From: Arthrobacter sp. V1I9
GTDB taxonomy: Bacteria; Actinomycetota; Actinomycetes; Actinomycetales; Micrococcaceae
NCBI RefSeq assembly: GCF_030817075.1
Contig: NZ_JAUSYU010000001.1
Span: forward strand, 2,294,001-2,358,000
DNA length: 64,000 bases
Direction of reading: 5' to 3'
Positions 1-9,169 of the stretch are shown piece by piece. Within the stretch, counting starts at the first letter, position 1, and the number at the start of each line of letters is the position of its first letter. The position numbers and the translations under genes were made by a program. The notes beneath the pieces were generated by a model. That model had not been told where the DNA came from. It was given only the letters and a program-made list of their open reading frames with translations, and made no database searches.

Positions 1-462
1 ATCATCGCCATCACGGCGGTCCGCGAACTTGCGATTGTGCGCAGCGCAGTTGCCATCGGCGTTGTCCAGTATTTGATCAAGCCCTTCACCTATGCCACCT
101 TCGCGGACAAGCTGGCAAGCTACCAGCAGTTCCGGCAGCAGCTGGCCGGTCCGCAGGGCGGCCATGGGAAGGCAGGGGCTTCCCAGACGGACGTGGACCA
201 GGCGTTCGCGAGCCTGCGGGCACCATCTGAACTGCCCCTCCCCAAGGGGCTCTCGGTGTCCACTCTGGCGTCCGTCCAGGAGTTCATGAAGCTGCAGCAG
301 GGTGCTGTCTCCGCCACTGAAGTCATGGATGCACTGGGCATGTCACGGGTCACCGCGCGCCGCTACCTTGAGTACTTGGCCGACGCCGGAACTGTGTCCA
401 GGACAGCCCGCTACGGAACGCCCGGCCGGCCGGAGAACGAATACCGGTGGAGCGGCCGCTGA
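1..462 (+). CDS. Response regulator of the CitB/DpiA/DcuR type, 5' truncated by the window edge
   Basis: Only the last 153 residues are visible; the frame is open to base 1. The start of the visible part is the end of a receiver domain: the conserved Thr (residue 5, in ITA) and the Lys-Pro pair (residues 27-28, LIKPFTY) are present, so the phosphorylated Asp lies upstream. A linker is followed by a helix-turn-helix at about residues 103-135 (VSATEVMDALGMSRVTARRY), as in regulators of citrate or C4-dicarboxylate uptake. The partner sensor kinase is probably upstream, outside the window. The next gene starts 146 bases on and seems to have its own promoter. The family call is good; the ligand pathway is inference. 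Confidence 0.8.
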   Translation: MIAITAVRELAIVRSAVAIGVVQYLIKPFTYATFADKLASYQQFRQQLAGPQGGHGKAGASQTDVDQAFASLRAPSELPLPKGLSVSTLASVQEFMKLQQGAVSATEVMDALGMSRVTARRYLEYLADAGTVSRTARYGTPGRPENEYRWSGR

Positions 463-507
463 CTCCCACGTCCGGTGGCTGAGACTGCCGGGTTCCGTTC
501 GAATCTG

Positions 508-515
508 TGTATACA
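508..515. promoter_or_regulatory. Candidate GntR operator, upstream copy of TGTATACA
   Basis: Perfect 8-base palindrome TGTATACA, repeated identically 63 bases downstream at 571-578. FCD-type GntR regulators bind palindromes with a GT-N-AC core, and the gene directly downstream is such a regulator, so autoregulation is likely. Confidence 0.5.
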
Positions 516-540
516 GCGCGACCGCAGACCGCAAGAAAAA

Positions 541-557
541 GTGGCGAATCTCGCCAC
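541..557. promoter_or_regulatory. Inverted repeat GTGGCGA-ATC-TCGCCAC
   Basis: A perfect 7-bp inverted repeat with a 3-base centre lies between the two TGTATACA palindromes. It could be a second regulator's site or a small RNA hairpin in the leader. No regulator can be assigned from sequence alone. Confidence 0.4.
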
Positions 558-570
558 AAGTGGTTATTTT

Positions 571-578
571 TGTATACA
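571..578. promoter_or_regulatory. Candidate GntR operator, promoter-proximal copy of TGTATACA
   Basis: Second perfect copy of TGTATACA, 31 bases before the GTG start of the GntR gene. It contains TATACA, which could itself be a -10 element, so a bound repressor would block RNA polymerase. Confidence 0.5.
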
Positions 579-608
579 CTGTGGTCATTACCAGCGAAGG
601 GACAGCCA

Positions 609-1250
609 GTGCGAGCCAGCGACCGTGCCTACGCCGCACTCCGTGACGACATCGTGCAGTGGCGGCTCCAGCCAGGCGCATTGCTTGCCGAAGTTGAGCA
701 GGCCGCACGCCTGGGCGTCTCGCGCACGCCCCTCCGGGAGGCGCTGGGGCGCCTGACGGCAGAAGGACTGACGACGGCGGCAGCCGGCCGCGGCGTCGTC
801 GTCACCGATATCTCGCTGGAGGCCATCGACGAACTCTTCGAGCTGAGGGAGACGCTGGAAGGAAAGGCTGCCGCCCTGGCAGCCGAACGGGGCGACGCAG
901 AAGTTTTCCGGAAGCTTGAGGCGGAATTCCGGGCAGCGCCGTCGCTCATCACCGGCACCGCTCCCGCCCTGCAGGACTACTACCTGCTGGTGGACGGGCT
1001 GGACTCTGCCGTGGACGCCGCCATCTCCAATTCCTACCTTGCCCAGGCCATGCGCAGCCTCCGGGTCCACCTGGTCCGCATCCGCCGCCTCGCAGCCGAC
1101 GATGCTGCCCGGCTCACCGCCGCAGCGGACGAACATGCCACCATAGCCGAGGCCATCGCCATCCGGAACCCGCGCCTGGCGCAGGCCGCCACCACCCTCC
1201 ACCTGCACCGCAGCCTCTCCCACATCAAAGCCACGCACCCATCCCGCTAA
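609..1250 (+). CDS. GntR-family transcriptional regulator, FCD subfamily; likely controls the prp genes
   Basis: DNA-binding regulator of 213 residues. A winged helix at about residues 5-67 ([18 protein letters not shown] is the recognition region) is followed by an all-helical FCD ligand-binding domain at about 75-200 with dispersed His residues. I chose the GTG at 609 because GAAGGGA lies six bases upstream. An in-frame ATG at 507 would add 34 residues and would begin inside the palindromic operator, which is unlikely. The stop overlaps the Shine-Dalgarno of prpD (TAAGGAG), so it is co-transcribed with prpDBC and probably senses a methylcitrate-cycle intermediate. That ligand is inferred from position. 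Confidence 0.85.
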   Translation: MRASDRAYAALRDDIVQWRLQPGALLAEVEQAARLGVSRTPLREALGRLTAEGLTTAAAGRGVVVTDISLEAIDELFELRETLEGKAAALAAERGDAEVFRKLEAEFRAAPSLITGTAPALQDYYLLVDGLDSAVDAAISNSYLAQAMRSLRVHLVRIRRLAADDAARLTAAADEHATIAEAIAIRNPRLAQAATTLHLHRSLSHIKATHPSR

Positions 1251-1258
1251 GGAGCACC

Positions 1259-2780
1259 ATGGTCAAGGAACACCACGTCCGCGTCTACAAGAGCGAGGAA
1301 AACCTGCCCCGCGAGGACCAGCTCGCGCACAAAATCGCCAAGGTTGCCGCCGATCCCGTGGAGGTGCCCGCCGACGTCACGGAGATGGTGATCAACCGGG
1401 TGATCGACAACGCGTCGGTGGCAGTTGCTTCGCTGAACAGGGCCCCGATCGTGGCGGCCCGGGCACAGGCACTGACCCATGGCCCCAGCTCCGGTGGGAA
1501 GGGCGCAAAAGTCTTTGGGATCGGCGAGCGCGTGTCTCCCGAATGGGCTGCGTGGGCCAACGGCGTGGCGGTGCGTGAGCTGGACTACCACGACACGTTC
1601 CTGGCTGCGGACTACTCCCACCCAGGGGACAACATTCCGCCGATCCTCGCTGTGGGCCAGCACGTGGGGTCAACCGGCCGGGACCTGGTGCGGGCAATTG
1701 CCACCGGGTATGAGATCCAGGTGAACCTGGTGAAGGCAATCTGCCTGCACAAGCACAAGATCGACCACGTTGCCCACCTGGGCCCTTCCGCCGCTGCGGG
1801 AATCGGCACCCTGCTGGGGCTCGACGTCGAAACAATCTTCCAGTCCGTGGGCCAGGCGCTGCACACCACCACGGCCACGCGGCAGTCGCGCAAGGGTGAG
1901 ATCTCCACCTGGAAGGCCCACGCCCCGGCGTTCGCGGGAAAGATGGCCGTCGAAGCAGCTGACCGGGCGATGCGCGGCCAGACCTCGCCCGTTCCCATCT
2001 ACGAAGGCGAGGGACGGTGTGATCGCGTGGCTGCTGGACGGTCCCGACGCCTCCTACCAGGTACCCCTTCCCGAAGCCGGCGAAGCCAAGCGCGCCATCC
2101 TGGACACGTACACCAAGGAGCACTCCGCGGAATACCAGGCGCAGGCCTGGATCGACCTTGCCCGGAAGCTGAAACGTGAGCACCCTGGGGCTACGGATCC
2201 GGCGAACGTGAAGTCCGTGCTGATCAGGACCAGCCACCACACCCACAACGTGATCGGTTCCGGGGCCAACGATCCGCAGAAGTACAGTCCCACTGCCTCG
2301 CGGGAAACCCTTGACCACTCCATCCCCTACATCTTCACTGTCGCCCTGCAGGACGGCGCCTGGCACCACGTGGACTCGTACTCCCCCGCCCGCGCCGCCC
2401 GGCCGGACACGGTGGAGCTGTGGCAGAAAGTCAGCACCGAAGAAGACCCTGAGTGGACCCGCCGCTACCACTCTCTCGACATCAGCGAAAAAGCCTTCGG
2501 CGGGTCCGTGGAAATCACGCTCACCGACGGGACGGTCATTACCGATGAGATTGCCGTCGCCGACGCCCACCCCCTGGGCGCCCGCCCCTTCGGCCGGGAG
2601 CAGTACGTCACCAAGTTCCGCACCCTCGCCGCGGGCCTGGTGGAGGAAGCTGAAATCGAAAGGTTCCTTGCCGCCGTCGAACGCCTGCCGGAGCTCGCCG
2701 CCGGCGAGCTGGACCAGCTGAACATCACCGCAGCGCCTGGCGTCATCGACTTCGCTGCCGCACCCAAGGGACTGTTCTGA
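1259..2780 (+). pseudogene. prpD: 2-methylcitrate dehydratase PrpD, interrupted by a one-base frameshift
   Basis: MmgE/PrpD family enzyme that dehydrates 2-methylcitrate in propionate degradation. The ATG at 1259 follows AAGGAG. The reading frame matches the family up to PIYEGE (about residue 251), then shifts. The downstream frame resumes directly with [18 protein letters not shown] and runs to the TGA at 2778-2780. The break is an extra G in the GGG run at 2011-2013; removing one G restores a single protein of about 506 residues, the normal family size. Without the correction the product is a 306-residue truncated protein. The second half has intact codon usage, so the lesion is recent or is a sequencing error. 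The stop overlaps the prpB start by one base. Confidence 0.85.
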
Positions 2781-3682
2781 TGCTGTATTCCAAGGTCACC
2801 CCTGAACAGAAGCGGATTCGGTTCCGCGAACTGCTGGCCGCCGGGACCATTGCGCAGTTCCCGGGTGCGTTCAACCCGCTCTCGGCACGGCTGATCGAGG
2901 AAAAGGGTTTCGCCGGTGTCTACATCTCCGGCGCGGTCCTTGCCAATGATCTTGGTTTGCCGGACATCGGCCTGACCACCCTCACCGAAGTTGCCACCCG
3001 GGCCGGGCAGATCGCCCGCATGACTGACCTGCCCGCCATCGTGGACGCCGATACCGGCTTCGGTGAACCGATGAACGTGGCCCGCACCGTGCAGGAAATC
3101 GAGAACGCGGGCCTTGCCGGGCTGCACATCGAGGACCAGTTCAACCCGAAGCGCTGCGGCCACCTGGACGGCAAGAACGTGGTGGACCTGGAAACTGCAA
3201 CCAAGCGGATCCACGCTGCAGCCGACGCCCGCCGGGACCCGAATTTCCTGATCATGGCCCGCACCGACATCCGGGCCGTGGACGGGCTGGAGGCCGCGCA
3301 GGACCGCGCCCGGGCGCTCGTGGAAGCCGGAGCCGATGCCATCTTCCCGGAGGCAATGAAGGACCTCAGCGAGTTCCAGGCCATCCGGGAAGCCGTGGAC
3401 GTGCCCATCCTGGCCAACATGACAGAGTTCGGTAAAAGCGACCTGTTCACCGTGGACCAGCTCCAGGGCGTCGGCGTGAATATGGTCATTTATCCGGTGA
3501 CCCTTCTCCGTAGTGCCATGGGCGCTGCCGAGCGTACGCTGGAATCGATCAGGGCTGAGGGCACGCAGGAGGCGCAGGTAGGAAGCATGCTGACCCGCAC
3601 ACGGTTATACGATCTGGTTGACTACGAAGGCTACAACCGCTTCGACAGCGGAGTGTTCAATTTCCGGATCCCCGGGGAGTAG
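2780..3682 (+). CDS. prpB: 2-methylisocitrate lyase PrpB
   Basis: Cytoplasmic TIM-barrel lyase of the isocitrate lyase/PEP mutase superfamily. It splits 2-methylisocitrate into pyruvate and succinate. Length is 300 residues, standard for PrpB and shorter than isocitrate lyase. Visible motifs are the Mg-binding DADTGFGEP (about residues 88-96) and the catalytic Cys loop in PKRCGHLDGKNV (about 127-138). The ATG at 2780 overlaps the prpD stop (TGATG), which indicates translational coupling. If prpD really is frameshifted, early termination there could reduce translation of this gene. Confidence 0.95.
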   Translation: MLYSKVTPEQKRIRFRELLAAGTIAQFPGAFNPLSARLIEEKGFAGVYISGAVLANDLGLPDIGLTTLTEVATRAGQIARMTDLPAIVDADTGFGEPMNVARTVQEIENAGLAGLHIEDQFNPKRCGHLDGKNVVDLETATKRIHAAADARRDPNFLIMARTDIRAVDGLEAAQDRARALVEAGADAIFPEAMKDLSEFQAIREAVDVPILANMTEFGKSDLFTVDQLQGVGVNMVIYPVTLLRSAMGAAERTLESIRAEGTQEAQVGSMLTRTRLYDLVDYEGYNRFDSGVFNFRIPGE

Positions 3683-3740
3683 GGAAAACCGCGCCGGCTC
3701 CGGCCGGCACAACAGGCGACAGGAACGAAGGAGTTTCAGC

Positions 3741-4880
3741 ATGGCTGAAGAGGACATCAAAAAAGGTCTTGCCGGCGTCGTGGTGGATTACACGTCCGTC
3801 TCGAAGGTCAACCCGGACACCAATTCCCTGCTCTACAGGGGCTACCCCGTCCAGGAGCTCGCCGCCAGGTGCAGCTTTGAGGAAGTGGCCTACCTGCTCT
3901 GGAACGGTGAGCTGCCGGATCAGCAGCAGTTGGCGGAGTTCACCGCGCGTGAGCGGGCCGGCCGGGCCCTGGACCCGGTGGTCAAGCAGGTCATCGACGC
4001 GCTGCCGGAGAGCTCCCATCCGATGGATGTCTGCCGGACTGCTGCCTCGGTGATGGGCGCCCGGCACCCCCTGGCAGAAGACTCCTCCCGCGAGGCCAAC
4101 ATGGCCAAAGCCACCGACCTGTTCTCGGCCATGCCGGCGGTTGTGGCTTACGACCAGCGCCGCCGCCACGGGCAGGGTCTCATAGAGCAGCGCGATGACC
4201 TGGGCTATTCCGCCAACTTCCTCTGGATGACCTTTGGCGAGGAACAGGTGCCGGAGGTGGTGGAGGCCTTTAACGTCTCGATGATCCTCTACGCCGAGCA
4301 CTCCTTTAACGCCTCAACCTTCACGGCCAGGGTGATCACGTCCACGCTGGCGGACCTGCACTCTGCCGTCACGGGCGCCATCGGCGCTTTGAAGGGACCG
4401 TTGCACGGCGGCGCCAACGAGGCTGTGATGCACACCTTTGACGAGATCGGGATCCGGCCGCAGGAATCTTTGGAGGAAGCAGCGGCCCGCGCCAAAGCAT
4501 GGATGGAAGACGCGCTGGCCTCGAAGAAGAAGGTCATGGGGTTCGGGCACCGCGTGTACAAGCACGGCGACTCCCGGGTGCCCACCATGAAGGCCGCGCT
4601 GGACAAGATGGTTGCCCACTACGGCCGGCCCGAGCTGCTGGGGTTGTACAGCGGGCTGGAAGCGGCGATGGACGAGGCGAAGGGCATCAAGCCGAACCTC
4701 GACTATCCAGCCGGCCCCACCTACCACCTGATGGGGTTCGACACCCGCACCTTCACTCCCCTGTTTGTGGCCAGCCGCATCACCGGATGGACCGCGCACA
4801 TCATGGAGCAGCTGGACGCCAACTCTCTGATCCGTCCGCTGAGCGAATACGTGGGTCCGGAGGAGCGGCACGTTCCATAG
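3741..4880 (+). CDS. prpC: 2-methylcitrate synthase PrpC
   Basis: Citrate synthase family enzyme of 379 residues that condenses propionyl-CoA with oxaloacetate to 2-methylcitrate. Seen motifs: HGGANEAVM (substrate His), GFGHRVYKHGDSR (second catalytic His and CoA contacts) and the Asp in FDTRTFTPLF. The short N-terminus and the operon point to methylcitrate synthase, not the citrate-cycle enzyme. The ATG at 3741 has GAAGGAG at 3727-3733. The frame is open upstream into prpB, but that segment is not family-like. It lies 58 bases after prpB and closes the operon. Confidence 0.95.
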   Translation: MAEEDIKKGLAGVVVDYTSVSKVNPDTNSLLYRGYPVQELAARCSFEEVAYLLWNGELPDQQQLAEFTARERAGRALDPVVKQVIDALPESSHPMDVCRTAASVMGARHPLAEDSSREANMAKATDLFSAMPAVVAYDQRRRHGQGLIEQRDDLGYSANFLWMTFGEEQVPEVVEAFNVSMILYAEHSFNASTFTARVITSTLADLHSAVTGAIGALKGPLHGGANEAVMHTFDEIGIRPQESLEEAAARAKAWMEDALASKKKVMGFGHRVYKHGDSRVPTMKAALDKMVAHYGRPELLGLYSGLEAAMDEAKGIKPNLDYPAGPTYHLMGFDTRTFTPLFVASRITGWTAHIMEQLDANSLIRPLSEYVGPEERHVP

Positions 4881-4900
4881 GCTGGCGGCAATAGCGTACG

Positions 4901-4934
4901 ACGGCGGGCTGTCCCTGGGCGGGCAGGCCGCCGT
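4901..4934. terminator. Stem-loop between convergent prpC and a NUDIX gene
   Basis: ACGGCGG at 4901-4907 pairs with CCGCCGT at 4928-4934. It lies in the 68-base gap between two convergent genes and could serve both directions. There is no clear T-run, which is common in high-GC actinobacteria. Confidence 0.45.
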
Positions 4935-4948
4935 TGCCTGTTACCGGC

Positions 4949-5431
4949 TTATGGCAGCGGGCTTTCCGACGAGGCGACTGATTCATTGTCGGCGTCCATG
5001 GTCACGACGACGTTGACCCTGCCGCCCTCCAGCACCACGGGCAGCCAGTGGTCGGCGTCCTGCCACATCCTCTCCACGGGGAGGGTGTCCACGCGGAACC
5101 ACTCAGGCAGGATTTCGTCGCTGGGGGCCGGCTCGCCCTTCCATGCGCGGGCGGTATAAAGCCTGGTTTTCATGTCCCACTCAGGCCGGGCCGGGAACAC
5201 AAAGTGCACCACGCCCGCGTCCGCGAGGTCCTCCACGTGCACCGAGACGCCGGTTTCCTCGAAAACTTCCCGGATGACCGCTTCGCTGTCGTTCTCTCCC
5301 GGCTCCACGTGGCCGCCGATCCCGACGATTTTGCCTTTGCCGAAACCGGTGCGCTTCATCCCCAGCAGGACCTCGGGGCCGTCCGGCCTGTCCCGGAGCA
5401 GGAAGCAGAGGGTCACATTGGCTGCAGTCAT
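4949..5431 (-). CDS. NUDIX hydrolase, MutT/8-oxo-dGTPase type
   Basis: Small soluble hydrolase of 160 residues. The complete NUDIX box is visible at about residues 37-59: GHVEPGE, seven residues, then REVFEETGV, matching GX5EX7REUXEEXGU. Members with the early segment LLGMKRTGFGKGKIVGIGGH are usually 8-oxo-(d)GTP or related oxidised purine hydrolases, but substrate cannot be fixed from sequence. It is transcribed convergently with prpC and away from xerD by a 143-base gap that holds no convincing gene. Confidence 0.85.
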   Translation of the reverse strand: MTAANVTLCFLLRDRPDGPEVLLGMKRTGFGKGKIVGIGGHVEPGENDSEAVIREVFEETGVSVHVEDLADAGVVHFVFPARPEWDMKTRLYTARAWKGEPAPSDEILPEWFRVDTLPVERMWQDADHWLPVVLEGGRVNVVVTMDADNESVASSESPLP

Positions 5432-5574
5432 TGAACAAGCCTAGTTGGGCCACGGCATGGAGATAACGGTGACTGGACCAATTGGGACATCCATCCTCGC
5501 CCTGTTCCTGGGGGCCGTGGAGCTCACCCGCAACGTGATGGCCTGACGGCTCAACGGTCCCGGCCGGCGGGGCC

Positions 5575-6600
5575 TCAGCCCAAGGCCCGCGGGTGCGCTG
5601 CCGCGTAGATCTCGCGCAGGGTGTCTGCTGTGACCAGCGTGTAGACCTGGGTGGTGGTGACCGAGGCGTGCCCCAGCAACTCCTGGACCACACGGACGTC
5701 GGCCCCGCCCTCGAGCAGGTGGGTCGCGAAGGAGTGCCGGAGGGTGTGTGGTGAGACGTCCTTGGTGATGTTGGCCTTTTCAGCGGCCGCCTTCAGGATG
5801 GTCCAGGCACTCTGGCGGCTGATCCGTCCGCCGCGGGCATTAAGGAACAAGGCCGGCGTCCCTTTGCCCTTGGCCGCCAGGAGCGGGCGGCCACGGACCA
5901 GGTAGGCATCGAGCGCCCGGGCGCCGTACGAACCCAGCGGTACCAGCCGTTCCTTGGACCCCTTGCCGAAGAGCCGTACGATGGCGGGCCCGGTCTCCGG
6001 CTCCTGCAGGGAGATGTCGTCCACGTCCAGGCCCACAGCCTCACTGATACGCGCCCCGGTGGAGTACAGGAATTCCAGGAGTGCCCGGTCGCGCAGCCCG
6101 GTAGCGGTGTCGGTTCCGGCCGCTTCCAGGATCCTGGTCACTTCGTCCACGCTGATGGCCTTCGGCAGCCGCTTCCCGGGCATGGGTGGATGCACGTCGC
6201 TGGCAGGATCCGTGGGGGTGAACCCTTCCAGGGCCCAAAACTTGTGCAGCCCCCTGACGGCGACCACTGTCCTGGCGGCGGACCGCACGCCCAGGGAGGA
6301 TCCGCCGTCGGACCCGTCCGACAACGCCCGGACGTAGCCCGTCACGTGGTGGCGGGTGATGTCCCCGGGGCGGCCGCAGCCGGCGGCGGCGAGGTAACGG
6401 GAGTACCGGGCCAGGTCCCGGCGGTAGGCCGCCAGCGTGTTGGCGGCGACGCCCCGTTCCACGCCCAGGTGCTGGAGGTAGTCCGTGATGCCGCGGTCGA
6501 TGGCGGTCGGCGGGGAAGCTGGCGGCGGGTCGCTGACCTGCGCGGGGGCGTCCTGGAGAAGTCCGGCAGGAGCCAGTTCAGCAGAAGGACCAGGCACCAT
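5575..6600 (-). CDS. xerD: Tyrosine recombinase XerD
   Basis: Site-specific recombinase that resolves chromosome dimers at dif with XerC. All catalytic residues are present: Arg in TGARISE (184), Lys in [10 protein letters not shown] (about 216), HTLRH (His285, Arg288), His in LLGHAS (311) and the nucleophile Tyr320 (TTTQVYT). Residues 33-125 form the SAM-like N-terminal core-binding domain. The first 32 residues are a Pro/Ala-rich extension beyond the usual length of about 300. Its ATG overlaps the stop of the upstream NUDIX gene by one base, so both are co-transcribed with pyrG, an order common in actinobacteria. Confidence 0.95.
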   Translation of the reverse strand: MVPGPSAELAPAGLLQDAPAQVSDPPPASPPTAIDRGITDYLQHLGVERGVAANTLAAYRRDLARYSRYLAAAGCGRPGDITRHHVTGYVRALSDGSDGGSSLGVRSAARTVVAVRGLHKFWALEGFTPTDPASDVHPPMPGKRLPKAISVDEVTRILEAAGTDTATGLRDRALLEFLYSTGARISEAVGLDVDDISLQEPETGPAIVRLFGKGSKERLVPLGSYGARALDAYLVRGRPLLAAKGKGTPALFLNARGGRISRQSAWTILKAAAEKANITKDVSPHTLRHSFATHLLEGGADVRVVQELLGHASVTTTQVYTLVTADTLREIYAAAHPRALG

Positions 6601-7259
6601 CAGCGCTGGCTGGGGTGCGCGGGCCAGGGCGCGTCTGCCGGGCGGAGATTGGCGTATCCCCCAGCCCGGGCGGCCGCGGCGGCAAGGATCCCGACGACGG
6701 CGGACGGGTTGTGGAGCCTGCCGGTCAGTACCGATTCCACGGCGTCGTCAAGGTTGATCCAGTGGAACTCGATCTCGGCTTCCTCGTCCGTCCGCTCATG
6801 GCGTTCATGGTGCGGTACGTGGGTGAGGTTCCGGGCCAGGTAGATCCTGATGGCCTCGCTGGAGGAACCGGGTGAGTTGAAGAAATCGGCCAGGACATTC
6901 CAGGTGCCGGCGGCGAGATCTGCTTCTTCCGCGAGTTCACGGGCCGCGCCCACCACGAAGTCCTCGCCTTCGACATCCAGCAATCCGGCCGGAATCTCCC
7001 AGAGGTTCATGCCCACGGGGTGCCGGTACTGCTTGAGAAGGAGGATCTCGCCGTCGTCATTCATGGGCAGGACGGCCACGGCGCCGGGGTGTTCAATGTA
7101 GTCCCGGGTGAGGGCCTCACCCGTGTCCTGAAGCTGGAAACTGTCGCTGACCACGTCCCAGATCCGGCCCTCGTAGACCTTTTTGGTAGACAAAAGACGG
7201 CGCGGGCTCGGTGCATCCGAAACCTTTACAACAGGGGTGGTTTCAGGTGTACCGGGCAT
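6600..7259 (-). CDS. NUDIX hydrolase, ADP-ribose pyrophosphatase type
   Basis: Protein of about 219 residues that probably hydrolyses ADP-ribose to AMP and ribose-5-phosphate. The NUDIX region reads [25 protein letters not shown], with the ADP-ribose pyrophosphatase hallmark of a conserved Pro-Ala-Gly just upstream (IPAGLLD), and the N-terminal beta-strand segment typical of this group. ATG at 7259 is preceded directly by an in-frame GTG at 7262; either may start. It lies between pyrG (27 bases) and xerD (one-base overlap), so it belongs to a pyrG-NUDIX-xerD transcription unit. Confidence 0.85.
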   Translation of the reverse strand: MPGTPETTPVVKVSDAPSPRRLLSTKKVYEGRIWDVVSDSFQLQDTGEALTRDYIEHPGAVAVLPMNDDGEILLLKQYRHPVGMNLWEIPAGLLDVEGEDFVVGAARELAEEADLAAGTWNVLADFFNSPGSSSEAIRIYLARNLTHVPHHERHERTDEEAEIEFHWINLDDAVESVLTGRLHNPSAVVGILAAAAARAGGYANLRPADAPWPAHPSQR

Positions 7260-7285
7260 CACGCCGTCCTTATATTCGTGCGGAA

Positions 7286-9055
7286 CTACTTAGCGGCTAC
7301 CGTACCGGACTGCTCGGCCTCCGGGGCAACAGCACCCAGGCCGGCGGCCGTGTCGGCTCCCTCCTGGTGGTCCAGGGCTGCCTTGACCAGCCCGGCGAAG
7401 AGCGGGTGCGGCCGGGTGGGGCGCGAGCTCAGCTCAGGGTGCGCCTGGGTGGCCACGTAGTACGGGTGGACGTCGGCGGGAAGCTCGACGAACTCCACCA
7501 GCTTGCCGTCCGGGGACGTGCCGGAGAAGACCAGCCCTTCGGCTGCGATCTGGTCCCGGTACTTGTTGTTGACCTCGTAGCGGTGGCGGTGGCGTTCGCT
7601 GACGGTGGTCTTGCCGTACGTCCCGGCGATCACCGAGCCGGCGTCGAGCTTGGCCTCGTACAGGCCCAGGCGCATGGTGCCGCCCAGGTCGCCGCGGCCC
7701 TCGACGAACTCCAGCTGCTCTTCCATGGTGGCGATGACGGGGTACTTGGAATCCGGCTCGAACTCGCTGGAGGACGCTCCTTCCAGCCCCACAACGTTGC
7801 GGGCGTACTCGATGACCATGCACTGCAGGCCGAGGCAGAGTCCCAGGACAGGCAACTTGGTTTCGCGGGCAAACTTGAGGGCACCCAGCTTGCCCTCCAG
7901 TCCGCGGATGCCGAAGCCGCCCGGGACGCAGATGGCGTTGACCCCGTCCAGCGCCTGGATGGCACCTTCGCGGGTTTCGCACTCGTCCGAGGGGACCCAG
8001 CGGATTTTGACCTTGGTGTCGTTGGCGAAACCGCCGGCGCGCAGGGCCTCGGTGACGGACAGGTAGGCGTCCGGCAGGTCGATGTACTTGCCCACCAGGG
8101 CAATTTCGACGTGGTGCTTGGGGTTGTGGACAGCCTCAAGCAGCTTGTCCCAGCTGGTCCAGTCCACGTCCTTGAAGGGAAGGTCCAGGGCACGCACGAT
8201 GTAGGAGTCCAGGCCCTGGGTGTGCAGCGTCTTGGGGATGTCGTAGATGCTGGGCGCATCGGCGGCGTTGACTACGGCGTCGATGTCGACGTCGCACATC
8301 CGGCCGATCTTTTCGCGCATGGCGTCCGGCACTTCACGGTCCGAGCGGATAACGATCGCTTCGGGCTGGATGCCGATGGAGCGCAGGGCTGCGACGGAGT
8401 GCTGGGTGGGCTTGGTCTTCAGTTCCTGGGAGGGTCCGATGTACGGCACCAGGGAGACGTGCAGGAAAAAGACGTTGGTGCGGCCGATGTCCTGGCGGAC
8501 CTGGCGGGCCGATTCGAGGAATGGCTGGGATTCAATATCGCCGACGGTGCCGCCGATTTCGGTGATGATGACGTCCGGGGCGTTTTTGCCTTCGGCGGGC
8601 AGGCGCATGCGGCGCTTGATCTCATCGGTGATGTGCGGGATGACCTGCACGGTGTCTCCGAGGTACTCGCCGCGGCGTTCCTTGGCGATGACGGTGGAGT
8701 ACACCTGGCCGGTGGTCACGTTGGCCGAGCCCTCGAGGTTTTCATCGAGGAAGCGCTCGTAGTGTCCGATGTCCAGGTCCGTCTCCGCACCGTCGTCGGT
8801 GACGAAGACTTCGCCGTGCTGGAAGGGGTTCATCGTGCCCGGATCCACGTTCAGGTAGGGATCGAGCTTCTGCATAGTTACAGACAGGCCGCGTGCCCGC
8901 AGCAGATGACCGAGGCTTGATGCCGTCAGTCCCTTACCGAGCGAGGACGCCACACCACCGGTTACGAAGATGTGTTTGGTCGTCTTGGAGGAGCCCGGGA
9001 ACCGGGAATTTACACGGGAATTTGATCGCTGCACCACGGAATTCGAGCCTATCAT
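7286..9055 (-). CDS. pyrG: CTP synthase PyrG
   Basis: Amidates UTP to CTP using glutamine and ATP. The N-terminal synthetase domain starts with [20 protein letters not shown] (the P-loop-like [10 protein letters not shown]). The C-terminal class I glutamine amidotransferase has the nucleophile Cys in [17 protein letters not shown] and HPELSSRP near the end. I chose the ATG at 9055 (589 residues) because GGAAGG lies just upstream; an in-frame start at 9130 would add 25 unconserved residues. It heads the unit with the NUDIX gene and xerD. Confidence 0.97.
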   Translation of the reverse strand: MIGSNSVVQRSNSRVNSRFPGSSKTTKHIFVTGGVASSLGKGLTASSLGHLLRARGLSVTMQKLDPYLNVDPGTMNPFQHGEVFVTDDGAETDLDIGHYERFLDENLEGSANVTTGQVYSTVIAKERRGEYLGDTVQVIPHITDEIKRRMRLPAEGKNAPDVIITEIGGTVGDIESQPFLESARQVRQDIGRTNVFFLHVSLVPYIGPSQELKTKPTQHSVAALRSIGIQPEAIVIRSDREVPDAMREKIGRMCDVDIDAVVNAADAPSIYDIPKTLHTQGLDSYIVRALDLPFKDVDWTSWDKLLEAVHNPKHHVEIALVGKYIDLPDAYLSVTEALRAGGFANDTKVKIRWVPSDECETREGAIQALDGVNAICVPGGFGIRGLEGKLGALKFARETKLPVLGLCLGLQCMVIEYARNVVGLEGASSSEFEPDSKYPVIATMEEQLEFVEGRGDLGGTMRLGLYEAKLDAGSVIAGTYGKTTVSERHRHRYEVNNKYRDQIAAEGLVFSGTSPDGKLVEFVELPADVHPYYVATQAHPELSSRPTRPHPLFAGLVKAALDHQEGADTAAGLGAVAPEAEQSGTVAAK

Positions 9056-9145
9056 CAAATGAGCCTTCCACGGGTCCGGAACTGTTTCCCCAAATGATCC
9101 AGTCTGGGGGTGCGGGCACCCGGTAAGCAAGGGGTTGCGGGGTTT

Positions 9146-9161
9146 CGGGACAAGTGTCCCG
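9146..9161 (-). terminator. Compact hairpin just after recN
   Basis: CGGGACA and TGTCCCG flank a two-base centre, nine bases beyond the recN stop. There is no U-tract on the recN strand, so terminator function is tentative. Confidence 0.35.
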
Positions 9162-9169
9162 GGGCCGGG

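Noticed and set aside
490..515. GTTCGAATC, a T-arm-like string
   Set aside because: No acceptor stem or anticodon arm can be folded around it; it lies next to the GntR operator.
5457..5546. A 29-residue open frame starting ATG in the gap between the NUDIX gene and xerD
   Set aside because: Too short and without a convincing Shine-Dalgarno or known family; the sequence has a hydrophobic middle but no other support.
7211..8920. A 569-codon open frame opposite pyrG
   Set aside because: High-GC antisense shadow; pyrG on the other strand has every catalytic motif.
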